Positions 17,537 to 29,129 of a stretch of DNA of 64,000 nucleotides are shown piece after piece. Made by a program: the position numbers and the translations under genes. How positions within the stretch are numbered: the stretch's first letter is position 1; every line of letters begins with the position of its first letter. The DNA comes from Fusarium oxysporum f. sp. lycopersici 4287 (lineage: Eukaryota > Ascomycota > Sordariomycetes > Hypocreales > Nectriaceae), in contig NC_030988.1 in the NCBI RefSeq assembly GCF_000149955.1, positions 2,132,109 to 2,196,108 of the forward strand, given 5' to 3'. Under the pieces are notes generated by a model. The model did not search any database and was not told the DNA's origin. It worked only from the letters and a program-made list of their open reading frames with translations.

Positions 17537-20441
17537 ATGTCTGAATTTGGTAAGAAGCCTTTCGGGCAATGGCAACAGCTACCGACCGGCTTTGACGCAT
17601 TCGGATCAAACATTCACAACTCCAATCGTAAGATATCCTGCGAGCTTGCGCTTCCCTCATAAAGCGGAAATACTGCCTTTTTCAGCAATTGACTTATCGT
17701 AGATCCCACTAGTTGGGGTTTTGGTTCCGGCACGCCATCTTCCACTGGACCTTTTGCTACCACACGCGGATCATTCTATAGAGCTTCGGGAGGTAAGATA
17801 CCTTTGGCGCCAACTGTTAGTTATTTGTAGTTATCTGATGTCTACCTGAGTAATAAAAAGATAATACAACAGCAAACTATAATACATAACCCTTCTCGCT
17901 CAGAGTTTATCATACTAAGTCAAGCTTTTCCAGATCCCGTCAGTTCGCTTGGACCCCGGTTGTCCAGCTCGGCGCCCACATTCCCGCCCACAACAACCGG
18001 CACTGGCTGGCTTGAGCATCACAGTAACACACAAGGGTTAACTGCACTCAGCGATCCTGGCAGAAGTAATGTCACAAATCATTCCGACCCGACCGGGTTT
18101 GGGGGCGGGTTCTTCGGTTCAAGCGCAAAGAAGAAGGGCTTCAGCACAGGAATAAGCCCAAGTACAGCCGAGTTTGGCTCAAATGCTTGGACAAGATTCA
18201 GGACCCCAACCACTTCCGTTTTCAGCGCTCCGAGTCAGTCTTTTGGTGGTTGGGCCTGGGGAATCCCTGCCACGGATACTTCAAAGCAGCCATTCTCCCC
18301 ATTTGTTGAAAGTGAGCTAGGCAACAGGCAGAAGAGTTCCTATCAAAATCTTTGCTTCCAAGGTCCATACAAGAACTTCTCCCAGGAAGAGCTGAGGCTT
18401 GCAGATTACGCCCTCGGTCACCAGTACGGTCTATCATTTGAGTTCGGCGGCCCAAATTTTGGAACCGATTTTGGTACATCAATGCAGAGAAGTGCTTCTG
18501 ATCCACCTCAGACATTTGGAATCGGCTCCCAACAGAGTGCGTTTGGCACTGGTTTTGGAGCCAAACCAAGTGGTGCAACTGGTTTTGGATCCGCTACCAC
18601 CACCACTTCGCCCTTTGGACAGACTAAGGCCGGCGAAACCTTCGTCTGGGGTCAAAAGTCTCAGGGTCCAGATGTGTTTGGGACTCCGCCGGACGGTTTT
18701 CAAAGGCCAACAAGCAGCCAAAGAGATTTCGGAGTTTCCGGGAGCCCGGGATTCGGTTTNNNNNNNNNNNNNNNNNNNNNNNNNNNNNNNNNNNNNNNNN
18801 NNNNNNNNNNNNNNNNNNNNNNNNNNNNNNNNNNNNNNNNNNNNNNNNNNNNNNNNNNNGGCCCAGGGTCAACAACAAGCACAAGGATCGACGTCCTTTG
18901 CTGAAACACAAAAGCCAAGCAGTAGCCAGCCGGCTACCGAGTCTATCTTTAGGATAGATTTGAGCACTGCTCCTAATCCATTTGCTTCGGCGGCTACCCA
19001 AGTATCCGCTCTTTCAGGGCCCTCAAGCACAGGTCAAAGACCTTGGGTTACTGAGAGGTACGTAACTACTCAGGCTGGGCAGCTGGCAACACAACTCCCT
19101 AGCACAGAGATGCCAGTTAGTCGAGTTCAAGTTCCTCAATCATTTGGTCAACAGACTCAGTATGGTCAAACTGGCACCCCTTATTACCAGGTTCCTGGAA
19201 GGCCTTCTAGTGACACAAGGCTCATTCAGCAACCATTACAAGATGCTACTCGCGCAACCATTCAACCACAGTTGGTCACGAAAATTGACGAAATTACGGC
19301 CTACGGACCACCTTGGTTATTCTTGACGACAGAGGAGAAACAGCAACAGCAGGACCAAGGCCCGCTGGCTGTGCGGCGGGCAAGCAAGGGTAAACTAAGA
19401 AGCCAATCCGTACCAGCTGGACTTTCTTTTAGAAGCCCTAGATTCGCACCTCGTCATTTCCCCCCAGGCTCTCCTAGGTCCGGCTCTCGTCACGGGTTGT
19501 ATCCCCCGTCATACCGAGTCAAAAGAAGACCTCTGAGCTCCGACTGGATGCACCCCCCACACCTAGGCCATGAACTGATCAGGAGCCCGTCTAGAGGCGG
19601 CTCTGACCAACGTCGCACCAGCGAAGACACAATATCAACCGGCGGGCATAGAAAGGGCTTGAACATAGTCGAGAAATCCCTCTCACAGATCTCTAAGCAG
19701 CTAAAGACACTCGAAATTGATCAAGACCGAGGTCGAGATCTATTAATGAGTTCTTCTAACCGCAGGGGTCAAAAAGAGAGTATCACGACGGCATTAACTG
19801 GCATTGCCGACCCCGGTAGGGAAGGAGGGGCAAAGAGCCAAACGCCAGGCACTACAACTGAAACCAGCGAACATACTAGTAGTCCACCCAGCCCAGGTAA
19901 CACTCTGGTAATATCCGATCACGAAGCGGATGTGGAACAAAACAAACCGATGAAATTACAGCGGCCGATTCCCGCCGGGGAGTACTGGATACGACCTTCA
20001 AAGGAAGACATTCTGGCTATGGACAAAGATCAGCGCAAAAGGGTGACGGACTTGACCATTGGCCGGGAGAACGTTGGTGTCATTCGCTTCAAAAATCCAG
20101 TTGACTTTACGGGCATTGATCTTGAGAGTTTGCTCGGTGGTCTTGTCATTCTTGAAAGTCGATCAGCAACGGTCTATCCCGACTCCTTTGGACTCAAGCC
20201 CCCTCCTGGTGAGGGCTTCAATGTTCCTGCTTCAATTTCCTTGGAAAATTCGTGGCCTCGAAAGAAGACAAAAGGAAAAAATCTGTCGGAGGAAGAGGTG
20301 AAGCGTCAAGTTGCGAGCCATATTGAGCGCCTGAAAAGCGTTGAGGGAACGAGGTTTGAGAGTTACAACGAGGAGGACGGAACCTGGACGTTTTCAGTCA
20401 ATCATTTCTCGACCTACAATCACGTCATATACAATAATTAA
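17537..20441 (+). CDS. Nup98-like FG nucleoporin ending at its self-cleavage site (contains N gap)
   Basis: A spliced FG nucleoporin. Exon 1 starts at ATG 17537 (MSEFGKKPFGQWQQ). Introns begin at about 17629 and 17795 (both GTAAGA), and the main exon starts near 17935. The N-terminal half has many FG dipeptides (GFGAKPSGATGFG, SPFGQTK). A 100-N gap (18760-18859) breaks the sequence, and the frames before and after differ, which is expected if the gap length is arbitrary. The C-terminal 145 residues form the Nup98 autopeptidase domain, from EYWIRPSKEDILAMDK to GTWTFSVNHFSTY, the HF|S cleavage site. The protein stops only ten residues after the Phe. In most ascomycetes the Nup98 and Nup96 parts are one precursor; here no Nup96 half follows. 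It is probably a divergent paralogue rather than the main pore gene. Confidence 0.8.
18760..18859. other. assembly gap (100 N)
   Basis: Exactly 100 N inside the FG-repeat region of the nucleoporin gene; likely a fixed-size placeholder over a repeat. Confidence 0.99.
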
Positions 20442-22940
20442 ATCACTGACTATTTATTTACGATATCACTTTATGTAATTAGGAATCTTTTGGTTGACTG
20501 TGGATTAAAACCTTCCTGCCATCAAATTTTAGAGCTTTAATGGCCACACCTTCATGAAGACCTCTGGGGGACCGTTAGAGGCTTGGATTTGGAACTGAGT
20601 GCAGACCCGCAATACTTGAGAAGTGACAGAGTAACCTGATAACCTCTTAGTTCCACGGGGCGAGTCTTTCGATTAGGCATCATCGTAATTACCTGATCTT
20701 ATCGCTAACTTGGACAATCATGCCCGAATTCCGCTACCTTGTAACCAATATAACTAATTCGTTCGTACATTGCTTAGGTGTTTTATAATATGTCACCCTA
20801 GTACCCACATGTCATGTAGAGAGAACCTTCAAGATTGAAAAATTGCCTCTGGAGATGACCGTGAAATGTTGGCGGATGCGTGGCTGTTTCCGAGTGTAGT
20901 AACGTCAAAGGGTAAAGAGATGGAGGGTCGCCATCCATTAAACCTAGAATCATGTTATATATTATTGCCTTTATGTCAGATCATTGAATCTGCATCAAAG
21001 TTTGAAATCGCGTTAATTTATCTCGACTCATCGCAAACCTATGAAGGACCATGAATTCAAAGGATGGTAACTAAGAAATGACATGATATTTTGTCTGTCG
21101 ATATCTGACCACCAGTTCGAATGCCGTGGGAAGTTACTGGAGGAAATGTCATCCCAGCCGCATGATCTGATGAACGAATGAATGGACAGGTTGCTGATTG
21201 GCGGTCGCTGCACACTACGAATTGATATGTACACCACGTTGATTTCTAAATCAAATGTCTTGGCCACCATGTCGCCCAATGTCTAGCCATCCATTTTCAT
21301 CGAGCTATTAGGATCTAGGTTTTTATCTAATGTAAGGTAAGGTGTGAGGGGGACTTGTTTATGTCCGATTGCCTTGCACAGGTATGAAAATCAACGCACC
21401 GTAGCCACCAACGAGGCCATAATAATTCCATGTACTCTGTACCGAGGCCGAGACCTATATTCGTTAAATACTACCTATCAGGTAGGCAATCGTTGGTTCT
21501 TGCTAGTGATTAACTGGATCTTGACTCCAGTCCAGTTTTTAGCTACCATGGTCAGTTGTCGCTGACACTCAGCTTGTCCCGTACACCATTAACGATACAG
21601 GTGAATCTCTACAACGCTCATGCTTTCTTTCTTCTTCTGCAACTTTTTATTGTTAACTGTATTAAACGAACGCAAAAAAAAAAAAAAAAAAAAAACAGGA
21701 TCAGCTGTCGTATGGTTTGACATCGGTTTAATTTTGTATTTGTATTTGACTAGGTATCATGTGGTAGTAGGACAATGCTGTGAAATCATTTTTCCAATTC
21801 GAAGCCATTGCCCGACCACTTACATGTTTTCACCTCTCACTTTGAAAATCCTTTGATAGCTGCAACGACAGGCTTGGAGAAAAAATTCGTCAGCACATCT
21901 ACACCGAAATGGCATCTAAGCCCGAAATTTGTACTGCTGTCTCACACATTTATCAGGGACGAACGCTTCGATGCTCTTCGCTCCATGATTTTACCAGAAA
22001 CTCGAATTAGTGACCCGACATTGATTCGGTGACTTCGGATTCGCACTTCCCCGAGGTGACTGGCAGGGTCATATCACAACGCCACTTGTGCCCCCGCTTA
22101 TGATGGGCATATCTTCATGGTAGGGTACCCGGGGTACTTCGTTGCAAATGGTGGGGCTTGAGGCTTACCATTACTCCAAGGAGTGCGAACAACAAGATCC
22201 TTCAAAAAGAACCTATTAGCATTGACTAAAAAAGTTGAGACACCATGCCCTTTTCTGACTAGTTTAAAAGCTTGTGTCGCACCAGGCGTGTTTAAAGGGT
22301 AAAAGTGAATATGTCGATTGGTTGTTCTTTTGTTTGTGCTGGGTATTCCATTCCGCAGCGTTACTTAAAGCATACAGCTAGATTACTAATGCAGTTGTTT
22401 CCCGAGGCCGTGGGATCATGCCTACCCTGCGACAGCTTGGCTCAAGAACGGCCGCCATTAGATCCACTGCATGGGCGATCTATCCGACTAACGTACATTC
22501 TAGAGCGGTAAATGCAGGATAAATTTACTCTGTTGACATTAGATCGTGATTCTACATTCTCAAAACAATTGAACTAACCACTCTTGGCAGACATATACCC
22601 TTGTTAACCTAGATATATGTAGTGGTTACGTCCCACAAATCATTTGACGGGGTATGATCTGATCCGAAAAGTTTATCCCTTTCCCCGTCAGGACCCACTG
22701 CTCTTGTTCAGGCATGTGGCATTGCTCTCAATTTCGCTTTTAGAAACAGCAAGGCCCGTTGAGCTGAAAAGGTTGTATATATACACAGCTGGCACCTGTT
22801 ATTATCACCACGGCTCCTAATTCAAACTCTACACTTTTGGTTTCGAACTGGTCAGTCTTGCACTGTCTAGTCAACCCATTCGTGAGTTTGAGTCCCGCTG
22901 GAGACATTCTCCAAGAGCCCGGGCCACGAACAGCATCAAT
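20442..22940. other. 2.5-kb gene-poor interval
   Basis: No convincing gene. It contains a poly-A run of about 22 at 21674-21695 and several TGATCTGAT-like words. Short frames here lack domain-like content. The right end is the promoter of the LisH gene; AT-leaning sequence dominates. Confidence 0.5.
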
Positions 22941-24873
22941 ATGGCCAACATGAAGGCCAAGACCGGCCATCTGCATGATGCCTCGAGACATTTACAGGAA
23001 AACTACAACAAACGGACACAACTCAATACATACATTTACGAGTATTTCCTTCACAATAGCATGTTTCAATGTGCTCAATCCATTCTCAAGGCCGATTCCG
23101 ACGTCAAGGTTCAGAGGCACAGCCCTGGCAGTGATCGCAACGACAAAGGCTTGCGGTTGAAGAATGCCCCCTGTAATAAGACCATTGACAACAGCTTCGA
23201 CTCCACACACTCAAATCTTCTTCCAGCTCCCAACGTTCCCACTCTATCGCCGGACAGCTGTTTTCTCTATGAATGGTTTTGCCTCTTCTGGGCCATGTTC
23301 AACGCTCAAAAGAATGAGAATGTAAGGATTGAAGCATGTCAATATGCCTGTCATGTACAGGTATCGCATATAAAACACGCTTTCCCTCCTAGCATAGTTA
23401 ACATGATACATAGCAACAAAACTGGCCAAAGCGGAATGTTAGCTGGCCGCAGACACAAAGCTCCTTACTACTACTGCAGGCTCCGGGCATTGCCACCCAT
23501 AACGCCTTCTATAACTCTGGCGAAATGGGCGTAGGTAGCATGACTCCCGCAATCTCAGGTGTCCGAGCTTGTGGTAGTAGAAATGCAGCCTTGCAGAAAT
23601 CCCACGTGCAACTGACTTCGATGGAGCAGCAAAACGAGAATGAGATTATAGCGGGACGAGGCAGAAGCAGTCTGTATCGAAATTATGGAACACCTGGTCA
23701 AGAGACAATACAAAATTCAAAGCTTTTTCAACGGCCCGCTCTACAAGCATCAAGGCCAGGCGCATTGCCTGATACCAAGCAGGTGAAACTTGGCACTCAA
23801 CCAATGAACAACATCAGTGTGTTTTCCCATCTACTTTTTCGGATCTCGCCGTTATCTTTACTCCCTTAATCTCTTTGCCCAATAGCTTACCTACAGTATA
23901 GTACTTGATTTCCCGAAAGCAAAAGTAGGCGGCCTAGGCGGCAATGTGGGTGTAGTGCACATGCATGACTGGACACAAGCCTCTAATTTACGTACTTTTC
24001 AACAGTCCAATAGCCAAACGGCCCCGCCATCAATGGCAGCGAAACAAACACTATTTCAACAGGAAGGGAAAACATATGACAATTGGTCGGTGCAGTGGCA
24101 GAACGAATCCAATGAAAACCAGATTCCCGAGACGTCCCAGCATGGGGTCCAGGGTACACTGCAAGAACGGTCTCGACTCCCGCCAGTCCAGCCGGCAGAT
24201 TCTAACGACAGTGCCAAGCCAAGAAGCACCATTTCCTCACTGTCACAGACGAGCAAGCCTGCCTTGCCAACTCCACAGCTTAGCAAAGCCACTCGCGAGA
24301 AAATCCCCTTTCCCAAAGGGACTATTCCCAAGAAGAGGACCACGAACGTCAAAGATGAGGTAATGGGCCTCGTGCATGAGACAGAGTTGCTTCTCCATTG
24401 CTAACGTCCCGTAGATGGTGTCTTGTAAGATTCCGAAATTGAACGTCGGCTCCACAGCGACACGCCCTGCGAATGCTGCTCCGAGCTCAGTGCCTCATAT
24501 CAACCCCGTCGGTATAAGGAAGGATGTCCAGATTTCTAGTCTTTCGCAGGCCGTGCCTACGGGACAGCCAACAGTAGCTCTGCCACTTACGCCTGCTTCT
24601 ATGGCAGCTAAACCACCTGTTGACTTGGTTCAGAGCGCGACATTAAATATGGAAAATTGTAATATGACTGTAAATCCCGTTCTCTCTCTTTAGGGACTGG
24701 TGAGGTGATTGCTAATATAGACGTAGGACCTTGCGAGTTTTCCTACGTTTGAGGATGATTTTGGTGGATTTGACTTGGGTGCTTTCCTAGAAAGTAGCGT
24801 TGAAGATGTAGGAGGCTTTCACCTCAACCATTTTGCGTCTAACATAGATGCCGATAACATTGACCAAAGTTGA
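22941..24873 (+). CDS. Flo8/SomA-type LisH-domain regulator (divergent copy)
   Basis: The first exon encodes a LisH/LUFS-like segment (LNTYIYEYFLHNSMFQCAQS), then LLPAPNVPTLSPDSCFLYEW followed by FCLFWAMFNAQ. This is the signature of fungal Flo8/Som1/SomA regulators of adhesion, conidiation and cAMP-dependent development. A GTAAGG site at 23321 opens the first intron. Further exon pieces lie at about 23570-23870, 23990-24410 and 24415-24690, all Gln/Ser/Pro-rich. A last acidic piece (FPTFEDDFGGFDLGAFLES) ends at TGA 24871-24873. The overall order matches the family, including an acidic C-terminus. The middle is short and divergent, and some exon joins are uncertain, so this could be an extra, relaxed paralogue. 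Confidence 0.65.
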
Positions 24874-25758
24874 CATATTCATAGCTTCTAGATATAGCCA
24901 ATAGACAGCATATATCACCTGATTCCCTGCAAACCAATCCTGTTATCTATAAGCGCTAGTGGGGGTTCTTTGCCCGCAGACAAGGAAGGTTCTCAGGGCG
25001 GTATCATGCCCCGACATATGCGACCGTGTAATATGACTTCTGCTATTTATCATTACGACGTTTCAGACACGTATGGAATCAATATCTGCTCACGAAGCGA
25101 AGGTTACGTCCGATCAGATAAGGATTCAATAGCACGGAAGGCGCATCAGGAATATGGCCAGACGCTGTCGTCGGCAGTCGGGGAAGGATGAGGTTGTTTC
25201 GGAGCTAGTTCGCGATATGAACAGAATCTATGCCAGCTCGGGAAAAAAAAAAAAAAAAAAAGAAAACCTTTGCGGGATACCCCTACGGTGAACAGTACGC
25301 AAGAGGTAAGATTAGATCATCCAAGCTAAGAGATAACTAAAGAGCTCAGCGGCCAAAACATTCTCTTAGATTCTCCAGAGAACACTATTATGCCAAACTA
25401 TGTTCTGCATTCCTGCTAACTTTACCAAGCATTTCACAACTTCCTTACAATTCTACAACCATAACATCATCTGGCAAGAGCACCATAACACTACTAGGAT
25501 TGTAAAAGTATTTATTAGGCGAAGGGTCACATAAGGTGTACTTGAGAGGACTTGTGGCTGTTTTGAACAGGACTATCTTGTAGATCTTACTATGAAAGCT
25601 GCTAAGAGCGTGTATTTTTAATAAATAAGAGAAGATAGGGACCGAATTATATTATACATATCCAAAAGCAGCCTCCAAGGAAAATGAGAATGATAAGACA
25701 AGTTACGATCAGTGAAATCTCAACCACGGCGCCGTATTTGCTGGCCTCGCGGTTCGGT
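24874..25758. other. intergenic, poly-A tract
   Basis: No gene seen. An A-run of about 19 at 25242-25260 lies in it. It contains the 3' flanks of two convergent genes. Confidence 0.5.
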
Positions 25759-26325
25759 TCAATCAATATGGATGCGGCGGGACTCATGTTTCTTGACCTT
25801 CGGGACAATAATACTCAGGATCCCGTCTTGAAACTTGGCACTGACACCATCCTGATCTACATGAGATGGGAAGGTGAAGGTGCGGGAGAACTCGCCAACG
25901 CTGCGCTCAGCAAGCCAATACTTCGTCTTTTCGTCATGTTTGTCGCCCTTTGCTGGCTGTTGGGGCTGCGATTTGTTGTGTTCATCGCCATCGCCTTTGA
26001 CAGCTCCATGCGCAGATGAGCCTTCGACAAAACCTGCAGGAGGGTTCCCTGAGGTATAGGTTCGCTCGGACTTTCCACAGATGACCAGTGTTTGCGGCTC
26101 AGTAAACTCGAGGTGCACCTCCTTCTTGTTCATACCAGGAAGTTCCCCATGGAGTTCGTAAGCCCGAGGCGTCTCGCAGATATCAAACCTGGGCTGCCAG
26201 TGGGTCATTCCAGTGTTATGAGTATTCTGATCTCGTCGGGAGTATGTGTCGTAATCCTCGAGAAGTCGGAAGATTGGGTGAAAGGGGGAATCAGGATTAT
26301 AAAGGCTGCGAGGGAAAAGAGCCAT
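25759..26325 (-). CDS. hsp30: small heat-shock protein, HSP30/HSP20 family
   Basis: A single-exon alpha-crystallin-type chaperone that holds unfolding proteins during heat or other stress. I chose the start at 26325 (MALFPRSLYNPDSPFHPIFR), which is the usual N-terminus of fungal HSP30. An upstream in-frame Met at 26490 would add 55 unrelated residues and lies next to the TATA box. The crystallin domain starts at WQPRFDICETPRAYELHGEL and has PGMNKKEVHLEF. A long charged insert follows (GDGDEHNKSQPQQPAKGDKH), typical of fungal HSP30, and then SVGEFSRTFTFP and FQDGILSIIVPK close the domain. At 188 residues it is of normal size. No frame damage is seen. Confidence 0.88.
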   Translation of the reverse strand: MALFPRSLYNPDSPFHPIFRLLEDYDTYSRRDQNTHNTGMTHWQPRFDICETPRAYELHGELPGMNKKEVHLEFTEPQTLVICGKSERTYTSGNPPAGFVEGSSAHGAVKGDGDEHNKSQPQQPAKGDKHDEKTKYWLAERSVGEFSRTFTFPSHVDQDGVSAKFQDGILSIIVPKVKKHESRRIHID

Positions 26326-26478
26326 CGTGCGTACTTTGTTGGCAATGGAATGTGGAAAGATGCGTTTGTTGATAAGTAAACCGCCTATTGTTTTGCGTGC
26401 TTGTTGAGAAACTAGTGATCTGCAGGGATACTTGGGAAGTCTTTGTAGCTCATCGTTCTGAAAGTCAGCTGCTGGGGG

Positions 26479-26486
26479 TATATATA
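26479..26486 (-). promoter_or_regulatory. TATA box of the HSP30 gene
   Basis: TATATATA about 155 bp upstream of the chosen HSP30 start. It supports a transcript start near 26450 and so the inner Met as translation start. I see no clear array of nGAAn heat-shock elements before the N gap. Confidence 0.5.
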
Positions 26487-26657
26487 GCATTAAATAAGAC
26501 AGAGTCTTTACATCTGACTGGAGAGGACACTCCGTGGCTCTACAGAAAGGATTTGCTCATTGTCAATGTGTTGTAAGCTCAACATGATTCAGCATGATCT
26601 GATGCAATGATTGAAGTGAAGGGTGCCTCTAAATGCAGTGCCAGTATTACCCATGTG

Positions 26658-26854
26658 NNNNNNNNNNNNNNNNNNNNNNNNNNNNNNNNNNNNNNNNNNN
26701 NNNNNNNNNNNNNNNNNNNNNNNNNNNNNNNNNNNNNNNNNNNNNNNNNNNNNNNNNNNNNNNNNNNNNNNNNNNNNNNNNNNNNNNNNNNNNNNNNNNN
26801 NNNNNNNNNNNNNNNNNNNNNNNNNNNNNNNNNNNNNNNNNNNNNNNNNNNNNN
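26658..26854. other. assembly gap (197 N)
   Basis: Run of 197 N in the upstream region of HSP30. Confidence 0.99.
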
Positions 26855-27888
26855 ATAAGTGATCTGACTTCTAGACAGAGTTTTTGGCATTATAACAATG
26901 ACGTGTTTCCTTATCGACTTTACAATTTATGATCTGATCCAAGACGACTCGGTTGACACCTAGAGACAGTGTCTCCTGACCGCGGTCTTACCCCGCAATT
27001 GTCATCACGCCATTACAGGCCTTAGACCCAGTGGTGTAAACCTTCCCTCATGGCTAGCAGTGAGCCGTGCTGACTGAGGTTATTTAAAGGGCATTAGGTG
27101 ATTGCTCTCGGCGAACTAGTGACATAATCCAGTCAAGCAAGACCAACAGCTAGGTTTAAGTAACAGCTCGACGTTTATCGCAGGTGTACCAATTAGTGAT
27201 TAGTAACTATCGCGCTTATCAATATGACATCCGCGTGTACCGCCCCTTGTAGCTGTAGAGATGCTTAAATTTCTAATGTGCCGAGTACTGTTCGCATTAA
27301 CGAAGAGGTTGCAACTAAGGACAGCACTTAGAAATTTATATGGGGTGGAGAGAGATTACTTTAGCTGTTACACTGCACGTTGCTAACTATTTTTATAGCT
27401 ACCCTTTAATAGACTGAAGTTCTAGGCTAAACTCTTATTAACCGTGTGTTATCCTTATTCTTACTCTATGAAATAATTAGCAAACGGGAGGGCCTTAATC
27501 TATATTAAGATAAAACTAAAAATATCATATCTGACCTGGACCACTATGGGCTAATAGTGAAGTCATAATGGTAGAAAATAAAAGCATAGCAGGCGCCTAA
27601 CGGTGGTTGCGCCTCTCTCGTATTGCCTCTAGGAGGGTGGGAACAAAATCAGCCCTCAGCGTTTACGAACGGAGAAATGTTACAATTAATAGCTCCTAGT
27701 GGAAAAGGTGGCCCAGCGAGCTGAAACCTAGCTGTGGAGCAAGGAGGGTGCAGAAACGATTATAAATACCTAAGCATTACCTAACAATCCCAAAGAAACT
27801 CTTCTTTACAAACTACAGCATCTCAAGCAACACATAAAAGAGAATAAACGTTGAGGTACCGGCTTCTAAACCCTCAATACCATTAACA
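26855..27888. other. intergenic, AT-leaning
   Basis: No gene seen in about 1 kb. It includes the promoter of the secreted protein gene, with a TATA box at its right end. Confidence 0.5.
27761..27768 (+). promoter_or_regulatory. TATA box of the secreted-protein gene
   Basis: TATAAATA lies 121 bp upstream of the start codon. The intervening leader is A/C-rich, as is common for well-expressed fungal genes. Confidence 0.55.
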
Positions 27889-28275
27889 ATGCACATCTCT
27901 TATATCCTCCCCTTTGTCGCATTTGGCCTTGGAATCACCAATGCCGCCGCCATTGACGATACCAATATGCTCGACACTCGAGCACCTCACTGCCCCCTAG
28001 GCATCGAGTTAATCAGACTCCAGATCAAGCCCGGTAAATCGTTCACTGGGGTTGGAAAACCAGGCGAATGCAAACGCATCCCAAAGAATATCAAAGACTT
28101 TAACTTGGATTCTGATGGAACTAAGTCGCTTTTGCCGTGCTTTGTCTGCACGGTATTCGAGCACTCCGATTGTTCTGGTTCATCTGAAACTATTGAAGGC
28201 CATAAAGAAAAGTTCATGGCCAAAGGCAAGAAGAAGCAGCACTGGCAGAGCTGGAAGTGCGTGTGTAAGAAGTGA
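27889..28275 (+). CDS. small secreted cysteine-containing protein (effector-like)
   Basis: A 128-residue intronless protein. Residues 1-19 (MHISYILPFVAFGLGITNA) form a clear signal peptide with a likely Ala cleavage site. An acidic pro-like stretch follows, then a mature part with seven cysteines (PHC, GEC, LPCFVC, SDC and the terminal CVC). The C-terminal quarter is very Lys-rich (KFMAKGKKKQHWQSWK). No enzyme motif is present. Size, signal, cysteines and isolation in gene-poor DNA fit the small secreted protein class from which many fungal effectors come, but that does not show a host role. The odd Cys number leaves one unpaired or allows a dimer. A Kex2-like site is not obvious. Confidence 0.75.
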   Translation: MHISYILPFVAFGLGITNAAAIDDTNMLDTRAPHCPLGIELIRLQIKPGKSFTGVGKPGECKRIPKNIKDFNLDSDGTKSLLPCFVCTVFEHSDCSGSSETIEGHKEKFMAKGKKKQHWQSWKCVCKK

Positions 28276-29129
28276 TAGGAATAGACGGCAAAGATGGAAG
28301 ATATAAGATTGACCCTAGAAGAGACAGTCGCTACAGAAAAGGGTATATCAGTAGGGACACTCATTCAGATTAAGCCCACAGAAAAGGATGCATTAATGGG
28401 AACATACTTACCTAGGTTAGGCATCTTGTATTTTTTCTTTTTTTATTTATTCTTCTGGCTTTATCACTCATTCCACTTTTAGTTAAGCTCTCGGAAATTG
28501 GTCGCAGAAAATCGATAGTTGCGAACTTTGCAGATGCCTTATAGCAATCAATACGTGAAATCTCTCTTAACTCCTAAATACTATCTTTGAAATCCTACTG
28601 TACCAAGGTTGAACGAAAACGCGTCGCATTATTCAATTTTCGTCCGTGCCAACCTAGACCACCCTTGATTTTTGCCGATATTCTTCCGAAAAATCACCCG
28701 TAGATTCTACACTTTCTGTCCGTGCGCATTGATATGGTAAGAAGGTTTAATAAAAACAACCTGTTGTTTACCTCCTTTTTATCCGTGCGCGCTCGTGCTT
28801 CTGACTTCCCGCTTTTATTCCATTCCTACCATATTCTACCCCTTCGCCTTCTGCTCCAGCTTCCCAATATCGTATAATAAAAGAATACAATATAGAAGCA
28901 GCAACAGTATATAACAGCACAGAAAGGGCTAACACCATGGAATCGTCACCGATTGCCCCAACTACAGGGATACAACAATCGCCTTATGAATTTCTCGAGC
29001 CGCTCTCCTTATGGGTTCATCCTGAGGCGCGACTACTAAGGGATTTCCCGGTGATCCGCCGGATCCGATGATCTGCCGGACTCACACCGATATTCACTCC
29101 CAACTTCAATCTTTAATAGCTCAACAACC
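28276..29129. other. interval before the pogo-type transposase
   Basis: It probably contains the left end of the next transposon. A short open frame at 28937 (MESSPIAPTTGIQQSPYEFL) stops after 44 codons, and I do not recognise it. TGATTTTTGCCG / CCGAAAAATCA forms a small inverted repeat near 28665-28700. No TIR pair could be confirmed, because the right end of this element is lost. Confidence 0.4.

Noticed and set aside
21674..21695. Poly-A run as a retrotransposon tail or processed pseudogene end
   Set aside because: No coding or LINE-like sequence precedes it and no target duplication is visible.
28937..29070. A 44-codon frame (MESSPIAPTTGIQQSPYEFL) as a gene
   Set aside because: Short, no motif and located in probable transposon leader; kept only as a remark.
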